From Paenibacillus sp. IHBB 10380 (GTDB lineage: Bacteria > Bacillota > Bacilli > Paenibacillales > Paenibacillaceae): a stretch of 64,000 nt of DNA. Under the pieces are notes generated by a model that saw nothing but the letters and a program-made list of their open reading frames with translations, had not been told where the DNA came from and searched no databases. Shown here one piece after another: positions 55,527 to 64,000 of the stretch. The translations under genes were made by a program, and so were the position numbers. Where the stretch lies: the NCBI RefSeq assembly GCF_000949425.1, contig NZ_CP010976.1:2666001-2730000 (forward strand). The letters are read 5' to 3'. The stretch's first letter is position 1. Each line of letters opens with the position of its first letter.

Positions 55527-57512
55527 TCATTCATCTTTCAGATTAACCTTAATAATTTCTTCTCGACGGTTCGAAGCACCGTGTAACAGTTCCTCGACTC
55601 GTTCCACTCGATCTTGACCATCTGGAATAATGATCGGTGTAACCAAGGAGTATCCCGCTCCTGAAATAGCATCCCGATCGAATTCAAGTAGCAACTGACC
55701 TGCGTGAACGTCTTCCCCAGTCTCCACATGACTTGTGAAGCCATTGCCCTTGAGTGATACCGTATTAATACCCACATGGATCAGCATTTGTACGCCCGTG
55801 GCATGTTCTAGCATAATGGCATGCTTCGTCTTGAATATAAGCGCTACCTTACCATCGAACGGAGCAAATACCTTTCCTTCACTCGGTTCAATAGCCACCC
55901 CTTGACCCATATGACGTTCAGCAAAGGCAGGGTCAGGAACCTGGTCAAGTGAAAGTATCTTCCCCACAATTGGAGCCACAATAGCCAATACGTCAGTAGG
56001 AATTTCATTCCTATTAGTAGTAAGTTGCTCTTTATCGTTAACAGTTTCTACTAGTTTTGCAGAACTCTTAACACTCTTCTTCACAGCTGATGTATGCTCT
56101 CTCTTGTTCAGAAGTTTGCCGTATAGCATTGTAGCTACAAAAGGAACCACAAGCACAACAGCCATACCTACAAAGAATATGCCCCATTGATTAGAGAAAA
56201 TGGATAGAAATCCAGGAATGCCTCCCACACCAATCGAGTATGCAAGAACATGGTTCAACGTAAGTACTACCCCAGCAATCGCGGACCCTAGCATACCAAA
56301 GAAAAATGGATATTTATACCGAATATTAACTCCAAAAATGGCAGGTTCAGTTACACCGAGAAAGGCAGAAACCGAGGAAGTAAATGCCAACCCCTTACTC
56401 TTTTGTTCCTTAAATACAAACATCATAGCTAATGCAGCCGAACCTTGAGCTATGTTGGATAACGCCAGCATAGGCCATAGGAATGTTCCACCCTCACTAC
56501 CAATCAACTGAACATCGACTGCTAAGAAAGTATGGTGCATACCCGTAATAACCAACATAGAATAGAAACCACCATAAATGAGTCCACCCAAAGCTGGAAA
56601 GGCATCAAAAATATATACTAGGCCTGAGGTAATTGCATTACCGATAGCAAACGTCATTGGACCGATCACTATAAAAGCTAAGAATCCCGTAATGAGTAAT
56701 GTAATCGGAGCGACAAGTAGTAACTTAAAGGAGTCTGGTATTCGTTTGTTCAGGAATCCTTCTATTCTAGCTAATATATAAGCAGATACAAGTACCGGAA
56801 GCACTTGACCTTGATAACCTATTTTCTCAATATCGAAGCCAAATAGGTGCCATACCGGAACGTTACCTGCGCTTACCGCATCAGCATAACCATAAGCACT
56901 CAATAAATCTGGATGAACAAGAATGAGTCCTAACACGATCCCTAGCAGAGGACTGCCCCCAAATCGCATAACCGCCGACCACCCAATGAGAGCGGGCAGG
57001 AAGGCAAAAGCAGTACTTGCAATTGTATTAATAATCGAAGCGAAATCCTTCCACTGTGGATAGACCTGTACAAGGGACTCCCCTTCAAAGAAAATCCCCG
57101 CGCCTGTCAGAATATTATTAATTCCAAGTAACAAACCTGCCGTTATAATGGCAGGAAGAATCGGAATGAAGATATCTGCGAGGGCTTTTATAGCCTGTTG
57201 CAAAGGATTCTGCTTCTTACCTGCTGCCTTCTTTACATCATCCTTAGATGAACGTTCTCCACCCGTCAATGTAATCATTTCTTCATATACTTTATCAACC
57301 AGACCCGGTCCGATTACGACTTGAAATTGGCCTTGGGAAGAAAATTGCCCTTTAACAAGATCATTGCTCTCCAGTGCCTCCACATCCACTTTACTTTCAT
57401 CATAAAGGGCAAATCTCAATCTTGTTACACAATGTGTAGCTGCCTCAATATTCTCTTTGCCACCGACAGCTCTAACAATCTGTTCTACACTTTTTTTATC
57501 GATTGTCGCCAT
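55527..57512 (-). CDS. treP: PTS trehalose transporter, fused EIIBCA
   Basis: The 661-aa product has EIIB at residues 1-85 with the phosphorylated Cys in AATHCVTRLRF. EIIC with about ten membrane segments (about 105-470) is followed by a linker and a fused EIIA of the glucose type (about 510-650: VFAPFDGKVALIF, MLIHVGINTVSLKG with the active His). It imports trehalose as trehalose-6-phosphate. B. subtilis TreP has only EIIBC, so the fused EIIA makes this copy self-sufficient. It lies between treA and treR. Confidence 0.93.
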   Translation of the reverse strand: MATIDKKSVEQIVRAVGGKENIEAATHCVTRLRFALYDESKVDVEALESNDLVKGQFSSQGQFQVVIGPGLVDKVYEEMITLTGGERSSKDDVKKAAGKKQNPLQQAIKALADIFIPILPAIITAGLLLGINNILTGAGIFFEGESLVQVYPQWKDFASIINTIASTAFAFLPALIGWSAVMRFGGSPLLGIVLGLILVHPDLLSAYGYADAVSAGNVPVWHLFGFDIEKIGYQGQVLPVLVSAYILARIEGFLNKRIPDSFKLLLVAPITLLITGFLAFIVIGPMTFAIGNAITSGLVYIFDAFPALGGLIYGGFYSMLVITGMHHTFLAVDVQLIGSEGGTFLWPMLALSNIAQGSAALAMMFVFKEQKSKGLAFTSSVSAFLGVTEPAIFGVNIRYKYPFFFGMLGSAIAGVVLTLNHVLAYSIGVGGIPGFLSIFSNQWGIFFVGMAVVLVVPFVATMLYGKLLNKREHTSAVKKSVKSSAKLVETVNDKEQLTTNRNEIPTDVLAIVAPIVGKILSLDQVPDPAFAERHMGQGVAIEPSEGKVFAPFDGKVALIFKTKHAIMLEHATGVQMLIHVGINTVSLKGNGFTSHVETGEDVHAGQLLLEFDRDAISGAGYSLVTPIIIPDGQDRVERVEELLHGASNRREEIIKVNLKDE

Positions 57513-57541
57513 ATCTTCTCACCTCACGATATTATTTTTAA

Positions 57542-59251
57542 TTACCTTATAATCCACATATAAGAAGCGTACGGTGATAAAGGGGTATCTTGTGCTAGTT
57601 CCGGTGTATGCATCGTATTACCAATCAAGAGTTCAGAGACTTTGGAATCCATACGTTCATTCCAGAATTCATCAGGGATAGAGAAGGACACATCTTGGTC
57701 GCTGAAATTGGACATTACGATGAGTGTCTCCTGTTCGTTGATTCTTGCATACGCATAGACTTGTGGATGACACTCATCCAATCTCTCGTACATACCCTCC
57801 GTGAATATTGGCAACTCTTTGCGCAGTGCAATAAGTTTCTTGTAGTGATTATATATTGAATCAATATCTTCTAGTTGGGATTGCACATTAATTTCTGGAT
57901 ACCGCTCATCTACCTTAATCCAAGGCGTTCCACTGGTAAAGCCTGCGTTAACCGTGGTGTCCCACTGCATGGGAGTCCGAGAATTATCCCGAGAACGCTC
58001 ACGTATGATGTCCAGTGCCTCATCCGGTTTCTTCCCTTGCTCTTGCAAAATTCGATACATATTCTTGGATTCAATGTCACGTAGCTCATTGATATCATTC
58101 CATACAGGATTGGGCATACCGATCTCTTCACCCTGATATACGTATGGCGTTCCTTGTAATCCATGTAATGTCGTAGCTAGCAATTTGGCACTTTCAGATC
58201 GGAATATAGTATCGTTAGTGAATCTAGAAAGTGCTCTAGGCTGATCATGATTGTTGAAAAAAAGTGCATTCCATCCTCCACCTTTATTCATGCCGATCTG
58301 CCACTCGGATAGCAATCTCTTTAATTCTTCGAAATCGTAAGGCATCAATTCCCACTTCTGTCCATTCAAGTAATCGACCTTCAAATGATGGAAGTTAAAA
58401 GTCATAGAGAGTTCGTTCTCCTCAGGGTTGGAGTAGCGAACACAATGAGCAAGTGTTGTAGAAGACATCTCTCCTACCGTTACTAGATGATATGGACCAA
58501 ATACTTGGTCATACATTTCCCGAATAAATTCATGTACTCTTGGACCGTCTGTATAGAAGCGGCGACCATCCCCTGGAGATACACTACCATCATCCTCAGG
58601 GAAACTTTGATCCTTAGAGATCAGATTAATGACATCCATCCGAAATCCCTTAACCCCTTTTTCAGCCCAGAACCTTAAAAGATCTACCACTTCTTTACGA
58701 ACCTGTTCATTCTCCCAGTTCAAATCGGCTTGTGTTTTATCAAATAGGGTTAGGAAATACTGTCCAGTTAATTCATCATATTGCCAAGCGGAACCTCCAA
58801 ACTTAGACTGCCAGTTGTTCGGTACTCCACCATCTGCTGCAGGATCTTTCCAAATATAGTAATCACGATAAGGACTAACCTTTGATTGTCTTGCTTGCTT
58901 GAACCATGCATGCTCTGTAGAGGAATGATTTACGACAATATCCAACATTAATACCATACCGCGCTTATCAAGTTCATTCATAAGCTCATCGAAATCCTCC
59001 ATCGTTCCAAATTCAGGATTAATGCGGCAGTAATCTGCTACGTCGTAACCGTTATCATTCTGCGGGGATATATACACCGGTTGAAGCCATACGATATTAA
59101 TCCCTAGATCATGTAGATAGTCCAATTTCATCGTGAGACCTTTGATATCACCTGTGCCACTACCATTTGTATCTTTGAAACTCTTGGGATATACCTGATA
59201 CACGGTGGACTTCTGCCACCAATCTTGTTCAACCATTTCCTTCAACGACAT
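57542..59251 (-). CDS. treA: Trehalose-6-phosphate hydrolase (phospho-alpha-1,1-glucosidase)
   Basis: The 569-aa GH13 enzyme begins DWWQKSTVYQVYPKSFKDTN. Catalytic residues are visible: Asp nucleophile in GFRMDVINLI, Glu in LVTVGEMSST and Asp in FFNNHDQPRALSRF. It splits trehalose-6-phosphate to glucose and glucose-6-phosphate in the cytosol. The start is uncertain by a few codons: GGAGGAG abuts the first ATG, and a TTG six bases later has better spacing. It is the first gene of the TreR-controlled operon. Confidence 0.93.
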   Translation of the reverse strand: MSLKEMVEQDWWQKSTVYQVYPKSFKDTNGSGTGDIKGLTMKLDYLHDLGINIVWLQPVYISPQNDNGYDVADYCRINPEFGTMEDFDELMNELDKRGMVLMLDIVVNHSSTEHAWFKQARQSKVSPYRDYYIWKDPAADGGVPNNWQSKFGGSAWQYDELTGQYFLTLFDKTQADLNWENEQVRKEVVDLLRFWAEKGVKGFRMDVINLISKDQSFPEDDGSVSPGDGRRFYTDGPRVHEFIREMYDQVFGPYHLVTVGEMSSTTLAHCVRYSNPEENELSMTFNFHHLKVDYLNGQKWELMPYDFEELKRLLSEWQIGMNKGGGWNALFFNNHDQPRALSRFTNDTIFRSESAKLLATTLHGLQGTPYVYQGEEIGMPNPVWNDINELRDIESKNMYRILQEQGKKPDEALDIIRERSRDNSRTPMQWDTTVNAGFTSGTPWIKVDERYPEINVQSQLEDIDSIYNHYKKLIALRKELPIFTEGMYERLDECHPQVYAYARINEQETLIVMSNFSDQDVSFSIPDEFWNERMDSKVSELLIGNTMHTPELAQDTPLSPYASYMWIIR

Positions 59252-59299
59252 CTCCTCCAGTACTGTTACTTATTTATAATGTTCACGCTTTCAACGCAA

Positions 59300-59344
59300 C
59301 CTGTATATACAAGTATATTCTATCATGTATATACAGGTTGTCAA
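59300..59344 (-). promoter_or_regulatory. tre operon promoter with two TreR operators
   Basis: On the minus strand TTGACA (59344-59339) and TAGAAT (59322-59317) are 16 bases apart. Two copies of TGTATATACA (59302-59311 and 59326-59335), the TreR box core, lie in the spacer and just after the -10, arranged as a larger palindrome. Binding would block RNA polymerase directly. Confidence 0.85.
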
Positions 59345-59423
59345 ACTCATTATTTTAGTAAATCCTTATTTTCTTCATTACCCCAAAAAAGCTCTTTCGA
59401 CTTGGACTGAATCGTTTCAAACC

Positions 59424-59467
59424 AAAAAAAGAAGTACCGAGAACCTGTTGCATGCTCTCGGTACTTC
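59424..59467 (-). terminator. Rho-independent terminator
   Basis: GAAGTACCGAGA (59431-59442) pairs perfectly with TCTCGGTACTTC (59456-59467). The minus strand continues TTTTTTTGG. It closes the TetR-MFS operon. Confidence 0.9.
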
Positions 59468-59504
59468 TTTTCAATGTAATATAATGAACTTATAAGTGGT
59501 CTTT

Positions 59505-60965
59505 TTAGAATTGCTTTACCGTCACTCTTTTAATAAATAAAGAAATAATAAAGCCAACAATGGCTACAATTAAGGCAAATATAAATGCATTCTGAACACC
59601 CATAGTTAAGGCATTGACATCATTCGTTGGGTCTGAAATATCAGTAACCGTCTTCATATACTTGACAGTACCCGCAGACATAATACTTACAGCAACTGCT
59701 GTACCTATGGCCCCAGCCACTTGCTGTAAGGTATTCATAATCGCTGTACCATCAGGATACAGCTCGCGCGGTAGCTGGTTTAACCCATTCGTCTGTGCCG
59801 GCATAAAAATCATGGCAATACCAATCATCAGACATGAATGAAGTACAATGATTACCGCAATGGTCGAAGCCGTTGAAATACCCGAGAAGAACCAAAGTGT
59901 AACGATGATGATAGCAAGCCCTGGAATAACAAGCCATTTCGGACCATACTTATCAAATAATCGTCCCATGACTGGAGATAACAACCCGTTAATAAGACCT
60001 CCTGGGAGAAGCATCAATCCAGCTGTTAATGCGGACATTTCAAGACCTTTTTGTAAATACATAGGTAGAATCAACATCGAGGATAAAATAACCATCATAC
60101 TAATAAATACCATCAGTAATCCAATAACAAACATAGGATATTTAAATACCCGCAAGTTCATCATAGGCTGTTTCATGGATAGTTGACGTAGGGCAAATAA
60201 TACAAGAGCAACAATCCCAATAATTAAAGATATTATCACTCGTTGGGTCCCCCAACCTCCATCTTCACCAGCACTACTGAAGCCGAATACAATTCCCCCA
60301 AAACCAAGAGTAGAGAGTAGAATGGATAACACGTCAAATTTCGGCTTTGTTATGGTAGATACATTCTGCATAAACATAATACCGAAGATTAGTGCAATAA
60401 CTAAGAACGGAAGTGACAACCAGAAGATCCAGTGCCAGCTCAAGTTCGCAAGGAGTAATCCGGATATTGTAGGACCTATGGCTGGGGCAAACATAATGAC
60501 CAATCCAATAATCCCCATGGCAGCACCACGCTTTTCAACTGGAAAAATAAGTAATATCGTGTTGAACATCAACGGAAGTAACAAACCCGTTCCTATTGCC
60601 TGAATAACACGTGCTAATAGGAGAAATTCAAAGTTCGGAGCCACAGCGGCAACAAGCGTCCCTAATATAGAAAAACTAAGCGATGCGATAAATAATTGTC
60701 TTGTTGTAAACCACTGCAAAAGAAATCCGGTAATTGGAACTAGAATTCCTAGTGTTAGTAAATAACCTGTTGTTAACCATTGAACTGTAGAAGGTCCAAT
60801 ATCAAGAAGTCTCATCAGATCTGTGAGCGCCACATTTAGGGCTGTCTCACTGAACATTCCAATAAATCCGGCGATCAATAACGATATCATAATCGGTAAA
60901 ACATTGAATTTTTTCTCCTCATTATGATGACTTTGAACATTTGTAGTATGCATTGTTGCTTCCAA
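59505..60965 (-). CDS. MFS multidrug exporter, DHA2 family (LmrB-like)
   Basis: The 486-aa product has 14 predicted membrane segments and the DHA2 pattern: motif D-like ETALNVALTDLMRLLDIG, STVQWLTTGYLL, LARVIQAIGTGLLLPLMF and the motif C GPTISGLLLANLSWHWIF. It resembles LmrB, a proton-driven exporter of lincomycin and dyes. The start is TTG eight bases after AGGAGG. It follows a LmrA/YxaF-type regulator, repeating the lmrA-lmrB order. It is separated from the biosynthetic operon by the trehalose operon, so a link to it is unproven. Confidence 0.9.
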   Translation of the reverse strand: MEATMHTTNVQSHHNEEKKFNVLPIMISLLIAGFIGMFSETALNVALTDLMRLLDIGPSTVQWLTTGYLLTLGILVPITGFLLQWFTTRQLFIASLSFSILGTLVAAVAPNFEFLLLARVIQAIGTGLLLPLMFNTILLIFPVEKRGAAMGIIGLVIMFAPAIGPTISGLLLANLSWHWIFWLSLPFLVIALIFGIMFMQNVSTITKPKFDVLSILLSTLGFGGIVFGFSSAGEDGGWGTQRVIISLIIGIVALVLFALRQLSMKQPMMNLRVFKYPMFVIGLLMVFISMMVILSSMLILPMYLQKGLEMSALTAGLMLLPGGLINGLLSPVMGRLFDKYGPKWLVIPGLAIIIVTLWFFSGISTASTIAVIIVLHSCLMIGIAMIFMPAQTNGLNQLPRELYPDGTAIMNTLQQVAGAIGTAVAVSIMSAGTVKYMKTVTDISDPTNDVNALTMGVQNAFIFALIVAIVGFIISLFIKRVTVKQF

Positions 60966-60989
60966 TTTCCCATCCTCCTGAATAATTCT

Positions 60990-61595
60990 CTATATATTAT
61001 TTGTACCTACATATAAAGCTGGACACTGCTTCACTAAAAATGGAATAAATCTAACCGCTGTAAGCAGGGGTTCACTACTTTGTTTGGTGAGAGCTAGAAT
61101 CAGTGCTCCTTCCAGTAAAGATACCAACACCATAGCGATTTCTAAAGCTTTAGTAGATTCCATTCCTTCGACTCTTAATTGATCAGAAATAATAGTCTGC
61201 CAATCCATAAAGACACCTTGGCAAGCCTCTCTTAATTTATTACTGATACATGACGTTTCTACCGCCACCCAAAAACTAAACGGCATAAAATTCGTGAATT
61301 GGCTCTCCTCAGCATATGTAGCCATTTCTTGAATGAAGCGCTGCATAGCTTCTGTTACATCTTTGGCATTGGCAAAGCTCGTCTTCAACTTTTTAATAAC
61401 AATTTGATTACTACTCTCTATACATTCAAGGGCCAGTTCCTCTTTGCCATTAGGAAAATAATAATACAAAGAACCCTTAGGTGAATGACTTTCATTAATA
61501 ATCTGATTTAAACCCGTAGCATGATACCCTTGTGTGAAAAATAGCTTCATCGCCGTCCGCAGTATCGTATCTCGCGAATTATGTCTATCCTTCAA
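60990..61595 (-). CDS. TetR-family regulator (LmrA/YxaF-like)
   Basis: The 201-aa product has an N-terminal HTH (residues 8-55, TAMKLFFTQGYHATGLNQII then SPKGSLYYYFPNGKEELA; the PNGKEEL form is typical of the LmrA/YxaF group) and a C-terminal ligand domain. It should repress itself and the exporter 25 bases downstream until a drug binds. The start is TTG after GAGGAGGTGAG. Confidence 0.9.
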   Translation of the reverse strand: MKDRHNSRDTILRTAMKLFFTQGYHATGLNQIINESHSPKGSLYYYFPNGKEELALECIESSNQIVIKKLKTSFANAKDVTEAMQRFIQEMATYAEESQFTNFMPFSFWVAVETSCISNKLREACQGVFMDWQTIISDQLRVEGMESTKALEIAMVLVSLLEGALILALTKQSSEPLLTAVRFIPFLVKQCPALYVGTNNI

Positions 61596-61629
61596 TTCCT
61601 CACCTCCTCTTTTTTATAACAATCAGTCT

Positions 61630-61700
61630 ACATAATAAATCACAAATTTTATGTCATTGTCAACATAAATATATTTTCTGTGTCCTACATAAAGGGCATA
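61630..61700 (-). promoter_or_regulatory. Promoter/operator region of the TetR-MFS operon
   Basis: TTGACA stands on the minus strand at 61663-61658 inside an imperfect palindrome (ATGTTGACAATGACAT). TATTAT lies about 20 bases further. TATGTAG occurs twice, near 61637-61628 and 61698-61689. Which element is the operator cannot be decided by eye. Confidence 0.35.
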
Positions 61701-61753
61701 TTCCATCTCGACTTGTATAGATAACAAGTATACCTACCTTAAAGATTATGTAG

Positions 61754-61794
61754 AGTAAAAAACAAGCAGGAGGCTTATTATAAGCTCTGCTTGT
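61754..61794 (-). terminator. Rho-independent terminator
   Basis: AACAAGCAGGAGGCTTA (61761-61777) pairs with TAAGCTCTGCTTGTT (61780-61794). The minus strand continues TTTTTTACTC. It serves the BclB-like gene. Confidence 0.8.
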
Positions 61795-61824
61795 TTTTCT
61801 GTTATCACTTAAACCTAACCTTGA

Positions 61825-64000
<2,176 letters not shown>

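Noticed and set aside
59505..61595. MFS exporter and regulator as part of the lipopeptide cluster
   Set aside because: They are about 6 kb away, beyond the trehalose operon, with their own promoter and terminator, and match the general LmrA/LmrB drug-efflux pair.

Overview
The window looks like part of a chromosome from a spore-forming, low-to-mid-GC member of the Bacillales, most likely Paenibacillus. The clues are AAGGAGG-type ribosome binding sites with frequent TTG starts, a bacillithiol-pathway pair (yojF-bshB2), a TreR-controlled trehalose operon, a BclB-type collagen-like exosporium protein and a large NRPS/PKS operon. Nearly everything is on the minus strand.

Region 1 (1-2818) is an integron-like cassette array. 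Three one-gene cassettes (HNH-type protein, membrane protein, GNAT acetyltransferase) are separated by attC-like sites. The boundary bases obey the cassette rule: the seven bases that open each cassette are complementary to the first box of that cassette's own attC. A broken tyrosine recombinase (2815-3784) lies beside it, in the same orientation as the cassettes. Two tiny overlapping ORFs and a long hairpin follow (3853-4281).

Region 2 (4322-16033) is ordinary chromosome: an SPFH/NfeD membrane pair, a lactonase-fold protein, an acetyltransferase, a GH3 lipoprotein, an Old Yellow Enzyme, bshB2/yojF, a nitroreductase, a DegV protein, a pentapeptide-repeat protein, a second-type methionine aminopeptidase and small unknowns. 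Most transcription units end in clear hairpin terminators. At 16350-16630 there is a probable type I toxin-antitoxin locus: a 26-residue holin-like peptide with a convergent overlapping RNA.

Region 3 (16640-53052) is a single minus-strand biosynthetic operon of ten genes in transcription order: panD, a 4025-aa NRPS with a fatty-acyl-AMP-ligase loader, three CPBP membrane proteins, a 4523-aa PKS-NRPS, a BtrH-like protein, a type II thioesterase, a 1109-aa NRPS, a free-standing malonyltransferase and an M20 peptidase. Read colinearly and with hand-extracted adenylation pockets, it predicts: fatty acyl - Ile/Val - Ser - Ser - (one malonate unit, beta-carbon apparently unprocessed) - X - Gly - Gly - Y. 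X and Y are unassigned. I see no terminal thioesterase domain, epimerase, ketoreductase, exporter, regulator or phosphopantetheinyl transferase in the operon. Half-length condensation domains sit at the protein junctions, and a BtrH-like acyltransferase is a candidate for unusual chain release. I do not recognise a known product.

Region 4 (53119-53994) is about 0.9 kb without a convincing gene. Region 5 (53995-59344) is the trehalose operon treA-treP-treR plus a HAD phosphatase/mutase, with two TreR boxes flanking the promoter. Region 6 (59431-61700) is a TetR-family regulator with an LmrB-like MFS exporter. Region 7 (61761-64000, running off the right edge) is the C-terminal part of a very repetitive collagen-like BclB-type protein.
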